Origin: Actinosynnema sp040640215
GTDB taxonomy: Bacteria > Actinomycetota > Actinomycetes > Mycobacteriales > Pseudonocardiaceae
NCBI RefSeq assembly: GCF_040640215.1
Contig: NZ_JBFABG010000010.1
Span: forward strand, 1-64,000
Direction: 5' to 3'
DNA length: 64,000 nucleotides
This document shows, one piece after another, positions 40,925-50,504 of the stretch (positions are counted from its first letter, which is position 1; each line of letters starts with the position of its first letter). The notes beneath the pieces were generated by a model. That model was not told the origin of the DNA. It worked only from the letters and a program-made list of their open reading frames with translations, and ran no database searches. Position numbers and translations under genes: made by a program.

Positions 40925-41746
40925 GTGGTGGGCATCGAGGCTCTGACGTCGCTGGTGCCGCCACCGGCGGTGCCGGTCGGCGCGGAGGGCGACTGGCACC
41001 GGGTGGAGGCGGACCTCGGGCTGCGCCTGCCCGCCGACTACCGCGAGCTCGTCACCCGCTACGGCTCCGGCGGGTTCGGCGACATCGGCTTGCTGACCCC
41101 GTTCGACCCCTGCGCGGGCGGTGCGGGCAGTCTGGTCGGGCGCGCGCACGCCCTGCTCGACCTCCACGGGCCGTTCCGCGACGAGTGGCCGGAGGACGTG
41201 CCGTTTCCGCTCCACCCGGAGCCCGGCGGGGTGCTGGAGTGGGCGTTGACCGGCAACGGCGACGCGCTGTGCTGGCTCACCGAAGGCGATCCGGACGACT
41301 GGCCCACCGTGGTCTGGAACGTTCGCGGCGGTGCCGAGCGCTTCGACCTGGGTGCCGTCGCCCTGCTCCACGGTTACCTGGTCGGGCGGTGCGAGGCGCG
41401 GTTGTTGCCCGCCCCTCCCTCGGTGCCGTGGTTCGACCCGTACCGCGAACTGTCCCACGTCTGCTTCACGTTGTCCGACGGTGAACTGCCCTACGTCGAG
41501 CGGTTGCGCATCCTGCGCGCCGCGCTGCACCCGACCGCCGACCGGGGCGGTTTCGACAACGGCGACGGCGTCCGCCAGGACCACTTCAAGGCCGTGGCCC
41601 GCGAGTGGCGGTTGACCTACGAGAACTGCTACGGCCACCAGGTCCGCGTGGCGTTCCCGCCGGCGGAGGCGGACGAGGTCCGCGCGGTGGTGCTCGACGC
41701 CGCGCGGACGATGGGCTGCGAAGTGCTCGCCACGACAACGCGGTGA
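40925..41746 (+). CDS. SMI1/KNR4 (SUKH) family protein
   Basis: 273 residues. The N-terminal half has the SUKH core: WHRVEADLGLRLPADYRELV and TRYGSGGFGDIGLLTPF, then LEWALTGNGDALCWLTEGDP and DDWPTVVWN. SUKH domains often act as immunity proteins against polymorphic toxins, or as general scaffolds in actinobacteria. The second half (CFTLSDGELPYVERLRILRA on) is not typical and may be a separate small domain. No toxin gene is adjacent. The stop overlaps an in-frame GTG that could start the following gene. Confidence 0.75.
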   Translation: MVGIEALTSLVPPPAVPVGAEGDWHRVEADLGLRLPADYRELVTRYGSGGFGDIGLLTPFDPCAGGAGSLVGRAHALLDLHGPFRDEWPEDVPFPLHPEPGGVLEWALTGNGDALCWLTEGDPDDWPTVVWNVRGGAERFDLGAVALLHGYLVGRCEARLLPAPPSVPWFDPYRELSHVCFTLSDGELPYVERLRILRAALHPTADRGGFDNGDGVRQDHFKAVAREWRLTYENCYGHQVRVAFPPAEADEVRAVVLDAARTMGCEVLATTTR

Positions 41747-41802
41747 GGGCGCTCGGACCGGACTCGGCGGAACCCGGAGGGGGCATCCGGCGTCCGACGT
41801 CC

Positions 41803-42831
41803 GTGGCTCAAGGTCGAACAGCGGCTCGGATCGCGGCGGTGGTGGCGGTCGCCGCCGCACTGGTGACGGTCGACCCGGCGGTGTCGGGGGCGTGCGCGTG
41901 CGGCGCGTTCGTCGCGAACGACGAGCTCCACACCCAGCAGGAGACCGCTCTGGTCGAGCTGGACGGGCGCACCGAGTCGATCACCGTCGCGGTCCGGACC
42001 CGGTCGGCGGCCGAGCAGGCCGCGTTCCTGATGCCGGTGCCCGCGCGCGCCCGGTTCGAGGTCGCCGACGCCGAGCTGTTCGCCGAGCTCGACCGGGTCA
42101 GCCGCCCGGAGGTGGCGGTGCGCGAGGTCGTGCTGGACGGTGACGGCGTCGGCGGTGCGCCACCCGGGCGCGGCGCGACGGTCGTCGACCGGGTCGAGAT
42201 CGGACCCTACGACGTCGCCCAGCTCAGCGGAACCGACGTGTCCGCCGTGACGGAGTGGTTGGGGGACAACGACTTCACCCTGCCCGAGGCACTGGGCGGC
42301 GCGCTCGGTCCGTACCTCGCGGAGGGCTGGCTGGTCGTCGCGGTGCGGCTCTCGCCGGCGTCCGGCAGCCTGTCCGACGGCCTGCCGCCGATGCGCCTGA
42401 CGTTCGAGACCGACACCCCGGTCTACCCGATGCGGCTGTCGAAGACGGCCGAGCACGTCCAACCGCTGCGCCTGTACGTGCTGGCCGACCACCGCGTCGA
42501 CGTCGGCAACCCCGCACCGGGGGAGGACGCGCCGGAGCTGACCTTCGCGGGCGAGGTGACATCGGACGCGCAGTACCCGAAGCTGTCCGCGCTGGTGTCC
42601 ACGCCGCGTTTCCTGACCCGCCACGACGGCGAGTTCCGGCCGGAGCGGATCACCGAGGACATCCGCATCACCCGCGCCGCGACCGACGAGCCGTACCGGG
42701 CGGTGGTGGTGGTCACCGAGTACGTCCGGTCGCCGTGGCGGTCACCGGTGGTGTGGGTGGCGGCGGGCGGTGTGCTGCTGGTCGGGACGGCGCTCGCGGT
42801 GTGGTGGCGGCGCAGGACGACGACCGCCTGA
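41803..42831 (+). CDS. DUF2330 secreted, membrane-anchored protein
   Basis: 342 residues. A signal peptide (AARIAAVVAVAAALVTVDPA, cleavage near SGA) is followed by CACGAFV, a Cys-rich start typical of DUF2330, a long extracytoplasmic domain, and a C-terminal anchor (VVWVAAGGVLLVGTALAVWW plus Arg tail). Function is not known for the family. GTG at 41803 suits the signal peptide; the GTG at 41743 overlapping the previous stop would couple translation but give an unusually long n-region. Confidence 0.72.
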   Translation: MAQGRTAARIAAVVAVAAALVTVDPAVSGACACGAFVANDELHTQQETALVELDGRTESITVAVRTRSAAEQAAFLMPVPARARFEVADAELFAELDRVSRPEVAVREVVLDGDGVGGAPPGRGATVVDRVEIGPYDVAQLSGTDVSAVTEWLGDNDFTLPEALGGALGPYLAEGWLVVAVRLSPASGSLSDGLPPMRLTFETDTPVYPMRLSKTAEHVQPLRLYVLADHRVDVGNPAPGEDAPELTFAGEVTSDAQYPKLSALVSTPRFLTRHDGEFRPERITEDIRITRAATDEPYRAVVVVTEYVRSPWRSPVVWVAAGGVLLVGTALAVWWRRRTTTA

Positions 42832-42961
42832 GTCCCGCCGCCGTGGGGACCGGGTCGAGGACGCGGAGCGGCTCCGGGGTGGTGGCGTCACCACTGCGCT
42901 CGGGCACCACCTCGGGTCGCGCGAGCTCTCCCCGGCGGGCGCGGTGTGCGGTCCCGGCGGG

Positions 42962-43342
42962 TCAGACCTTGGCCAGCCGGTATTCGTAACCGGAACCGGA
43001 GGCGGAGCAGTTGTTGCCCTGCCGGGACGCGGTGTAGGTGTAGCCGGATGGAATGTTGCAGGCGTACGTGCCGGTGAGGTTGTAGTTCACCGGGTCCAAC
43101 AGGTAGTACTCGTGCCGCCACGCGCAGTTGGTGTTGGTCCGCACCGCCGACCAGGTGAAACCGGACGGTACATCGCACGCCCACGACCGGTGCAAACCGC
43201 TGGAGCCGATGTCGTTCCCGCTGCTCAGCGCGGGCGGCCCCGGTTGGGCGGCGACGGCGGGGCCGGTCGTCACCGCCAGTGCGGCGAGGGTCGCGGTGGC
43301 CAGTGCGGCCAATTTCGTGCGACGGATTGCGGTGGTGTTCAT
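42962..43342 (-). CDS. Small secreted protein with two tandem Cys repeats
   Basis: 126 residues. Signal peptide (LAALATATLAALAVTTGPAV, ending VAA) then about 95 mature residues with two related units: ACDVPSGFTWSAVRTNTNC and ACNIPSGYTYTASRQGNNC, each followed by a Tyr-rich strand (EYYLLDP and YEYRLAKV). Two Cys per unit could form disulphides. I do not recognise a named family. ATG at 43342 follows GGGAGGAA. Divergent from the molybdenum hydroxylase operon. Confidence 0.75.
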   Translation of the reverse strand: MNTTAIRRTKLAALATATLAALAVTTGPAVAAQPGPPALSSGNDIGSSGLHRSWACDVPSGFTWSAVRTNTNCAWRHEYYLLDPVNYNLTGTYACNIPSGYTYTASRQGNNCSASGSGYEYRLAKV

Positions 43343-43616
43343 CGCTATTCCTCCCGGCCGGGCGAAAAAGGGGCGATCAGGTCGGGTCCGATCGGGGTTC
43401 ATGGAAGTCGAGATGCGGGTGCGGCAGTACCGCCGAAAGGTTGCCCGCCTTTTCGGTGAACCCACGGCCGGGATGACCCCCGCGCTCACCGGCCGCCGGT
43501 CGGACTGTCCGAAGTGGACCGGACACCGCGTGGTCGCGGCGCGTGCGCGGCAAATAACCGACTGCGTGATTCCCCGTCACGCCCGATCGGTGCCAGGGTG
43601 GAGACCGACGACGGGG

Positions 43617-45971
43617 GTGGCCGTGGGCAGAGGGCTGATCGGCGCACGCGTGAGCCGCGCGGAGGACGTGCGGATGCTCACCGGTCGGGCGGTGTACATC
43701 GACGACGTGCGGCCACCGGGGGTGCTGGAGGCGGCCGTGCTGCGCAGCCCGCACCCGCACGCCCGGATCGTCGGGATCGACACGGCGGCGGCGTCCGCGC
43801 ACCCCGGCGTCTTCGCCGTCGTGACGGGCGCGGACGTGCGGTCGGTGGTCCACCGGCCGCAGCCGTTGCTGTGGCGGCTCGGACCCGACGCGCCGGAAAC
43901 GGTCGCCTACCCGCTCGCCGTCGACAAGGTGCTCTACACCGGGCACGGGCTGGCGGCGGTCGCCGCCGTCGACCGCGCGACGGCCGAGGACGCGCTGGAG
44001 CTGATCGAGGTCGAGTACGCGCCGCTGCCCGCCGTCACGACGCTGGAGCAGGCGCTGGCCCCCGACGCGCCCCGCCTGCACGAGGACTGGGCGGACAACG
44101 TCGCCGGCCGCGCGGTCGTGGCGCAGGGCGACGTCGCGGCGGCGTTCGCCGAAGCGGACGTGGTGCTGGGGGAGACCTTCCGCTTCGCCCGCCAGATGGG
44201 CACGCCGCTGGAGACCCGGGGTGTCGTCGCGACGTGGGACGTGTTCACCTCGCGGCTGGACGTGTGGCTCAACACCCAGGCCCCGCACCTGGCCCGCGAG
44301 CTGTTCGCCGAGGTCCTGGGCCTGTCGGTGGACAAGGTGCGGGTGCGCGTGCCGGACATCGGCGGCGCGTTCGGCAACAAGTTCGACTTCTACGGCGACG
44401 AGGTCGTGGCGGCGGTCCTGTCCCGCGCGGCCGGGCGGCCGGTGAAGCTGGTGGAGGACCGGCGGGAGAGCTTCGTCGCCACGGTCCACTCGCGCGAGCA
44501 GCACGTCGAGGTCGAGCTGGCGGCCCGCGCCGACGGCACGATCACCGGGCTGCGCGGCACGCTGCACGGCGTGCTCGGCGCGAACCTCAGCACCGTGGGC
44601 ATCAGCCCGTGCTGGACGGCCGCCGCCGCCATGACCGGCCCGTACGCGATCCCGGCGTACGAGATGACCGTGATCGGGGTCGTCACCAACAAAACCCCCT
44701 ACGGCTCGTACCGGGGCTACGGGCTGCCCAAGGCGAACTTCGTGCACGAACACCTGGTGGAGGCGCTCGCCCGGCGGCTCGGCCTCGACCCGCACGAGGT
44801 GCGGCGGCGCAACTTCATCACCGATTTCCCTTACCAGAGCCCGGTTTTCGTCTACGACAGCGGCCGGTACGCGGAGTGCCTGGACCTGTGCCTGGACGCG
44901 GTGCGGCGGGCCGGGTGGGCGGCGCTCGTGGCCGACGCGCGGGCCGGTGGCGCGCACGTCGGCATCGGGTACGCCTTCCAGACCGAGGTCTCCGCGTTCG
45001 CGCCGTCGCGGATCGCGAACCTGGCGGGCCTGGCGCACTCGGGGTTCGACGAAGCCGTGGTGCGGATCGACTCCACCGGCCACGTCACCGTCCACACCGG
45101 GCAGACGTCGATGGGCCAGGGCATCCACACGGCGTTGGCGCAGGTGGCCGCGCACGCCCTGGACGTGCCGCTGGACCACGTCAGCGTCGTGGCCGGCGAC
45201 ACCGACTCCAGCCCCTACACCGGCTACGGCACCGCTGCCAGCCGCGCGGCGGCGGTCGGCGGCGCGGCCGTGCTCAACGCCGCGACCCGGTTGCGCGCCA
45301 AGGTGTTGCGCATCGCCGCGCACCTCCTGGCAGCCTCGCCGGACGACCTCGTGGTCGCCGACGGCGTGGTGTCCGTCGCGGGCGCGCCGGGCCCGTCGGT
45401 GGGCTTCGCCGCGATCGGCGACGCGGCGTACCGGCGGCTCGCCGGCGCGCTGCCGGACGGCGAGGAGCCGACGTTGCACGAGCGCGAGGTGTACGACCCG
45501 GTCAACGTCACCACGGCGTTCGGCTGCACGGCCGTGCTCGCCTCGGTCGACGTGGAGACCGGGGCGGTGGACCTGCTCGGCTACCTCATCGCGCACGACT
45601 GCGGCACGGTCATCAACCCGATGATCGTGGACGGCCAGTTGGCCGGCGGTGCCGCGCAGGCCATCGGCGGCGCGCTCTACGAGAGGCTGGCCTACGGCCC
45701 GTCCGGCGAGGCGTTGACGCGGTCGTTCGCCGACTACCTGCTGCCGACCGCCACCGTGGTCCCGCCCATCGGCACCTCCCACATGGAGACCCCCGCCGAG
45801 CAGGTCCCCGGCGGTTTCAAGGGAGCGGGGGAGGCCGGGGTGATCGGTGGCGGCGCGGCGATCGCGCACGCCGTGGAGGACGCGTTGACGGAGTTCGGGG
45901 TGCGCATCACGGGGTTGCCGATCACCCCGCCGGAGCTGCTCGCGGCGATCCGCGCGGGTGGTGCCCGGTGA
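43617..45971 (+). CDS. Molybdenum hydroxylase large subunit (CoxL/XdhB-like)
   Basis: 784 residues. It shows the molybdopterin-binding pattern of the xanthine dehydrogenase/CO dehydrogenase family: VPDIGGAFGNKFDFYGDEVV, TGQTSMGQGIHTALAQVAAH, and GGFKGAGEAGVIGGGAA with the conserved catalytic Glu. The active-site loop reads TPYGSYRGYGLPKANF rather than the AYRCSFR of true CO dehydrogenase, so another substrate (aldehyde, purine or N-heterocycle) is expected. GTG at 43617 is chosen; GTG at 43623 is also possible. First of three overlapping genes encoding a complete heterotrimer. Confidence 0.88.
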   Translation: MAVGRGLIGARVSRAEDVRMLTGRAVYIDDVRPPGVLEAAVLRSPHPHARIVGIDTAAASAHPGVFAVVTGADVRSVVHRPQPLLWRLGPDAPETVAYPLAVDKVLYTGHGLAAVAAVDRATAEDALELIEVEYAPLPAVTTLEQALAPDAPRLHEDWADNVAGRAVVAQGDVAAAFAEADVVLGETFRFARQMGTPLETRGVVATWDVFTSRLDVWLNTQAPHLARELFAEVLGLSVDKVRVRVPDIGGAFGNKFDFYGDEVVAAVLSRAAGRPVKLVEDRRESFVATVHSREQHVEVELAARADGTITGLRGTLHGVLGANLSTVGISPCWTAAAAMTGPYAIPAYEMTVIGVVTNKTPYGSYRGYGLPKANFVHEHLVEALARRLGLDPHEVRRRNFITDFPYQSPVFVYDSGRYAECLDLCLDAVRRAGWAALVADARAGGAHVGIGYAFQTEVSAFAPSRIANLAGLAHSGFDEAVVRIDSTGHVTVHTGQTSMGQGIHTALAQVAAHALDVPLDHVSVVAGDTDSSPYTGYGTAASRAAAVGGAAVLNAATRLRAKVLRIAAHLLAASPDDLVVADGVVSVAGAPGPSVGFAAIGDAAYRRLAGALPDGEEPTLHEREVYDPVNVTTAFGCTAVLASVDVETGAVDLLGYLIAHDCGTVINPMIVDGQLAGGAAQAIGGALYERLAYGPSGEALTRSFADYLLPTATVVPPIGTSHMETPAEQVPGGFKGAGEAGVIGGGAAIAHAVEDALTEFGVRITGLPITPPELLAAIRAGGAR

Positions 45972-46813
45972 AGGCCGCGCCGTTCGAGTACGTCCGACCG
46001 CCCACTGTGGACGGTGCGGTGGCCGCCCTGCGGCCCGGTGCCGCCGTGCTGGCGGGCGGGCAGAGCCTGGTCCCGCTGCTGAACACGCGGGCGCGGCGGC
46101 CGGAGGTCGTGGTCGACGTGTCCCGGCTGCCGCTGGCCGGCGTCGAGCGGGACGGCGCGGCGCTGGTGCTCGGCGCGCTGACCCGGCTCCGCGCCGCCGA
46201 GACGTCGCCGGTCGTGCGCGCGGCGCTGCCGCTGCTGGCCGACGCCCTGACCCGGGTGGGTCACGTGTCGGTGCGCAACCGGGGCACGGTCGGCGGCAGC
46301 GTCGCGCACGCGGACCCGGCGGCCGAGCTCCCGGCCGTCTTCCTCGCCTCGGACGCGGTCTTCACCGCGCGGGGCCCGGCCGGCACCAGGACGATCGACG
46401 CCCGGGACTTCTTCCTCGGCCCGCACCGCACCGCCCTCGCGCCCGACGAACTGCTCGTCGCGATCCGCGTCCCGCTGCCGCCGCCGACCGCCCGGCACGG
46501 CCTGGCCGAGCTGAGCCGCCGGCCCGGCGACCTGGCGGTGGTGGGCGTGTTCACCTCGCTCGTGGTCACCGACGGCGTGATCACCGACGCCCGCGTCGCC
46601 GTGGCCGGCGCGGCACCCACCCCGATCCGCGCGCACGCCGCGGAAAGCCTCCTGCGGGGCGGCACCCCGACCCCGGACGTGCTGGCCGAGGCGGCGCGGG
46701 CGGCGGCGGCCGAAACCGATCCGGCCGACGACGTGCACGCCCCGGCGGCCTACCGGCGGGACATGACGGCGGTCGTCGCCCTCAGGGCACTGCACCGGGC
46801 GGTGACCCGATGA
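45968..46813 (+). CDS. Molybdenum hydroxylase FAD-binding subunit (CoxM-like)
   Basis: 281 residues. FAD-binding motifs AVLAGGQSLVPLLNTR and VRNRGTVGGSVAHADPAAEL are intact, as in CoxM. The subunit carries electrons from the iron-sulfur subunit to the final acceptor. GTG start overlaps the large-subunit stop by 4 nt, and its stop overlaps the small-subunit start by 4 nt. Confidence 0.9.
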   Translation: MKAAPFEYVRPPTVDGAVAALRPGAAVLAGGQSLVPLLNTRARRPEVVVDVSRLPLAGVERDGAALVLGALTRLRAAETSPVVRAALPLLADALTRVGHVSVRNRGTVGGSVAHADPAAELPAVFLASDAVFTARGPAGTRTIDARDFFLGPHRTALAPDELLVAIRVPLPPPTARHGLAELSRRPGDLAVVGVFTSLVVTDGVITDARVAVAGAAPTPIRAHAAESLLRGGTPTPDVLAEAARAAAAETDPADDVHAPAAYRRDMTAVVALRALHRAVTR

Positions 46814-47310
46814 GGATCGACCTCACGGTGAACGGCCGCGCCCAGGCGGCGCACTGCGAACCCCGCCGCACGCTCGCCGACTTCCTCCGCCACGACCTGG
46901 GCTTCACCGGTGTGCGCGTGGGGTGCGAGCACGGCGCGTGCGGGTCGTGCACGGTCTTGGTGGACGGCGCGACCGCCCGGTCGTGCTGCGTCCTGGCCGC
47001 CCAGGCGGACGGCTCCGAGGTCACCACCGTCGAGGGCCTCGCGACCACGTCCCTCAACCCGCTCCAGGAGTCCTTCCGCCGCCACCACGCCCTGCAATGC
47101 GGTTTCTGCACGCCGGGGATGCTCGCGGTGGCCGCGGAACTCCTGCGGGAGGTCCCGACGCCGACGGAGGCCGAGATCCGCACGGCGATCTCCGGCAACC
47201 TGTGCCGCTGCACCGGGTACCACAACATCGTCGCCGCGATCGCCGCCGTGGGCGAGGAGAACCGGCGGGGCACGGCCGGCGAGGGCGGTCGCGACGGGCA
47301 GGGGGCGTGA
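46810..47310 (+). CDS. Molybdenum hydroxylase iron-sulfur subunit (CoxS-like)
   Basis: 166 residues. Two [2Fe-2S] sites are complete: the plant-ferredoxin type GCEHGACGSCTVLVDG with a later Cys, and the helical type QCGFCTPGM with NLCRCTGYHNI. The tail after residue about 150 is Gly/Arg-rich. ATG overlaps the previous stop, and its own stop overlaps the GNAT gene start, so all four genes are one operon. Confidence 0.92.
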   Translation: MRIDLTVNGRAQAAHCEPRRTLADFLRHDLGFTGVRVGCEHGACGSCTVLVDGATARSCCVLAAQADGSEVTTVEGLATTSLNPLQESFRRHHALQCGFCTPGMLAVAAELLREVPTPTEAEIRTAISGNLCRCTGYHNIVAAIAAVGEENRRGTAGEGGRDGQGA

Positions 47311-48329
47311 CCCCGGCCGCCGGGATCACCGCGTTCACCGTCGAGGACGCCGACGAGCGGGACCTCCGGGGCTGCCACCGGGTCATGCTGGCCAGGCAGC
47401 TCACCGACCGGCCGGACGAGCCCCGGCTGGGCTACGAGAGCTGCGTGGGCCGGCTGCGGACGCCGTTCCCGGGGTTCGGTCCGGTGCGGCACTGGGCGGC
47501 GCGCGTCGACGGCGAGGTGGTCGGGCTCGCGACGGTGCACTTCGCCGAGGCGGCGAACAGCCACCTCGGGCTCACCGACGTCGTCGTGCACCCGGAGTCG
47601 CGCCGCCGGGGCATCGGCACCGCGCTCCTGCGGGCGCTGCTGCCCGACCTCCGGGCCCGGCACCGGACGGCGGTGGAGGGCTGGCAGGTGACCCGGGGCG
47701 GCGACGGCGAGGCGTGGGCCTCGGCGCTGGGGTTCCGGACCGTGTACACGTCGCTGCTCCAGTCGCTGCCGGTGCCGGAGGTCGACCCCGACCTCTGGGA
47801 CGTCGAGGACCCGCCGGGCTACCGGCTGGAGCGGTGGCGCGGCGCGTCGCCGGAGCACCTCCTCCCGTCCTACCTCGGGGCGCGGGCCGCGATCCACGAC
47901 GTGCCGGTGGACGACCTGGGCGTCCCCTCGCCGAGGTGGACGGCGGAACTGGTGCGGCACCACGAGGCGGACTTGCGCGGCAGGGGCGTGGAGCTGCTCG
48001 GAGTGGTGGCGGTGCACGAGGAATCCGGTGCGGTGGTGGGGGTGACCGAGATCGAGGTCCACCCCCACCGGCCGCACCTGCCGTTCCAGCGCGACACCGC
48101 CGTCGTCGCCGCCCACCGGGGTCGCGGGCTCGGGCGGTGGATGAAGGCGGACATGATCCACTGGCTGCTGGACGACTTCCCCGACGTCGAGGGCGTGCAC
48201 ACCGCGACGGGCGCGGAGAACACCCACATGAGCCGGGTCAACCTGTCGCTCGGGTTCACCACGGTCCGGACGATGCTCGCGGTCCGCCGGGGCGTCGGGG
48301 AACTGGAGTCCGCGCTCGCCGCCGGCTGA
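47307..48329 (+). CDS. Tandem GNAT acetyltransferase
   Basis: 340 residues with two GNAT domains. The acetyl-CoA loops are HPESRRRGIGTALLRALLPD in the first and AAHRGRGLGRWMKADMIHW in the second, followed by NTHMSRVNLSLGFTTV, which resembles the C-terminal part of mycothiol-synthase-like double GNATs. Substrate is unknown. The GTG start overlaps the stop of the iron-sulfur subunit, so it is co-transcribed with the molybdenum hydroxylase; a role in modifying the product or a related metabolite is possible but unproven. Confidence 0.8.
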   Translation: MTPAAGITAFTVEDADERDLRGCHRVMLARQLTDRPDEPRLGYESCVGRLRTPFPGFGPVRHWAARVDGEVVGLATVHFAEAANSHLGLTDVVVHPESRRRGIGTALLRALLPDLRARHRTAVEGWQVTRGGDGEAWASALGFRTVYTSLLQSLPVPEVDPDLWDVEDPPGYRLERWRGASPEHLLPSYLGARAAIHDVPVDDLGVPSPRWTAELVRHHEADLRGRGVELLGVVAVHEESGAVVGVTEIEVHPHRPHLPFQRDTAVVAAHRGRGLGRWMKADMIHWLLDDFPDVEGVHTATGAENTHMSRVNLSLGFTTVRTMLAVRRGVGELESALAAG

Positions 48330-48484
48330 GCCCGGCGGGCGCGCCCCGACGCGCTCGGTGGTGTGGTGCTGGACGTCGGGTGGCCGCCGGGTACCGCGCC
48401 CGCAGGGCTCGGACCTGCGGGTTCGGGGGTGTCACCTGGGCGTGGCGACCTCCGTTGTCGGTGGTCGCGGGTAACTTGTACGCC

Positions 48485-50476
48485 GTGAACGCTCGGGAAC
48501 GGATCCAAGAACTCGCCGACCGGATCGTGGCGCTGCGCGAGGCGTACTACCAGGGCACGCCGCTGGTGGCGGACGCGGAGTACGACGTCGTCGAGGACGA
48601 GCTCCGGGGGCTGGTCGAGGCCCACCCGGAGCTGGCACCCGACCCGAACCCGCTGGAGCAGGTGGGTGCGCCGGCCGTGCTGCACGCGCCCGTGCGGCAC
48701 TCGCGGCCGATGCTGTCGTTGGAGAAGGCGACGAGGCCCGAGCAGGTCGCCGCGTTCTTCGACCGGTTCCCCGGCCAGTCGGTCGTGGTGATGCCGAAGC
48801 TCGACGGGCTGTCCCTGGCGGTGGTCTACGAGAACGGGCGGCTGGCCCGCGCGGTGACCCGGGGTGACGGCACGACCGGCGACGACGTGACACCGCTGGT
48901 GCGCGCGATGGTCGACGGCGTGCCGGAGCGGGTGGACGTGCCCGGCCGGGTCGAGGTGCGGGGCGAGGCGGTGATGCTGCGCTCGACGTTCGCCGCGTAC
49001 AACGCCGCGCACGTGGACAAGCCGCTGATCAACCCGCGCAACGCCGCCGCCGGCACGCTGCGGGCCAAGGACCCGGCCACGGTCGCCGGGCGGCGGATGC
49101 GGTACTTCGCCTTCGACCTGGACACCTCCGAGGGCGGTGCCGCCGCCGACCTGGAGAACGGGTTGCGGACGCTCGGGTTCACCGTCGCGGACATGCGGCA
49201 CTGCGACGACGCCGCCGCCGCGCAGGCGGTGATCCAGGAGATCGAGCAGGGGCGCAACAACCTGGACTTCGACCTCGACGGCGCGGTGCTGCGGCTGGCC
49301 GACCGGAACGCCTTCGCGGCGGCCGGCACCCGGTCGAACTCGCCGCGCGGCGCGCTGGCGTTCAAGTTCGCCGCCGAGGAGAAGACGACGGTGCTGTCCG
49401 CCGTGCTCTGGGACGTGGGCAAGACGGGCAAGATCGTCCCGGTGGCGCACCTGGAGCCGGTCTTCGTCGGCGGGACGACGGTGACCAAGGCGACGCTGGC
49501 CAACCAGGAGGTGATCCGCGCCCGGGACGTGATGATCGGCGACACGGTGCTGATCCGCCGCGCGGGCGACGTGATCCCGTTCGTCGCGGGTGTGCTGGAC
49601 CCGGCCGCGCGCACGGGCGCGGAGCGGGAGATCGTCCCGCCGGTCGCCTGCCCGTCGTGCGGGCAGGCCGTGGTCGAGCAGGGCAACAGCCGGGAGTTGT
49701 TCTGCACCAACGTGGCCTGCCCGGCGCAGACCGTGCGCCGGTTGATCCACTGGGCGTCGCGGGCGGCGGCGGACATCGAGGCGGTCGGTCCGGTGTGGAT
49801 CGAGCGGCTCGCCGAGGCGGGTGTGCTGGATCGGCCGTCGGACTTCTACGACCTGACCAAGGAGCGGTTGCTGGAGTTCGACCGGGTCGGCGAGGTCTCC
49901 GCCGCGCGGATGATCGACTCGATCGCGACCAGCCGCCGGGTGGGGCTGCGCCGCGCGTTGATCGGCCTGGCGATCCCGATGGCGTCGGAGGGCACCGCGG
50001 CCCGGCTGTGCCGCGCGGGGTTCGCGACGCTGGAAGAGGTCGCCGACGCGGGCGAGGAGCGCCTGGTGGCCGTGGAGGACATCGGGCCGAAGGTGGCGGC
50101 GTCGCTGACCGAGCACCTGACCCGGTTGCGGCCGGAGCTGGAGCGGCTGCGGGAGCGGGGCGTGTCGCTGGACGTGCGCGACGAGGACCTGCCGCCGGTG
50201 GTGGCCTCCGACGCACCGCTGGCGGACAAGACGGTGGTGATCACCGGGGCGATCAGCGACCCGCGCTCGGGGGAGAAGATCCCGCGCCCGACGTTCCAGC
50301 GGTTGTGCGAGAAGGCCGGCGCGACCACGGTGACGTCGGTGTCGGCGAGCACCGACATGCTCATCACGGGAGCCGACGTCGGCGCGAGCAAGATCGCGAA
50401 GGCCGAGAAGCTCGGCGTCGCGGTCGTGGACCAGGGCGAGATCTGGGCGCTGCTCTTCGTGGCCGGCGTCGCCTGA
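48485..50476 (+). CDS. ligA: NAD-dependent DNA ligase (divergent LigA)
   Basis: 663 residues. Domain Ia (VVEDELRGLVEAHPEL), adenylation domain with active-site Lys105 in MPKLDGLS, TRGDGTTGDDVT, VEVRGEAVML and NPRNAAAGTLR, an OB fold, a four-Cys zinc finger (CPSCG through CTNVACPA), HhH repeats and a C-terminal BRCT domain (DKTVVITGAISDPRSG) are all present. Several normally strict positions differ, for example VRAMVDGVPE where housekeeping LigA has a TIxxIP-like stretch. It may be a second, specialised ligase of the kind some actinomycetes carry. GTG at 48485; no clear ribosome site. Confidence 0.88.
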   Translation: MNARERIQELADRIVALREAYYQGTPLVADAEYDVVEDELRGLVEAHPELAPDPNPLEQVGAPAVLHAPVRHSRPMLSLEKATRPEQVAAFFDRFPGQSVVVMPKLDGLSLAVVYENGRLARAVTRGDGTTGDDVTPLVRAMVDGVPERVDVPGRVEVRGEAVMLRSTFAAYNAAHVDKPLINPRNAAAGTLRAKDPATVAGRRMRYFAFDLDTSEGGAAADLENGLRTLGFTVADMRHCDDAAAAQAVIQEIEQGRNNLDFDLDGAVLRLADRNAFAAAGTRSNSPRGALAFKFAAEEKTTVLSAVLWDVGKTGKIVPVAHLEPVFVGGTTVTKATLANQEVIRARDVMIGDTVLIRRAGDVIPFVAGVLDPAARTGAEREIVPPVACPSCGQAVVEQGNSRELFCTNVACPAQTVRRLIHWASRAAADIEAVGPVWIERLAEAGVLDRPSDFYDLTKERLLEFDRVGEVSAARMIDSIATSRRVGLRRALIGLAIPMASEGTAARLCRAGFATLEEVADAGEERLVAVEDIGPKVAASLTEHLTRLRPELERLRERGVSLDVRDEDLPPVVASDAPLADKTVVITGAISDPRSGEKIPRPTFQRLCEKAGATTVTSVSASTDMLITGADVGASKIAKAEKLGVAVVDQGEIWALLFVAGVA

Positions 50477-50504
50477 GGGCTGTCCCGGCACCGGTCTCGC
50501 GGTG

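Noticed and set aside
40925..41746. SUKH protein as immunity partner of a polymorphic toxin
   Set aside because: No toxin, secretion or WXG-type gene lies within several kilobases.
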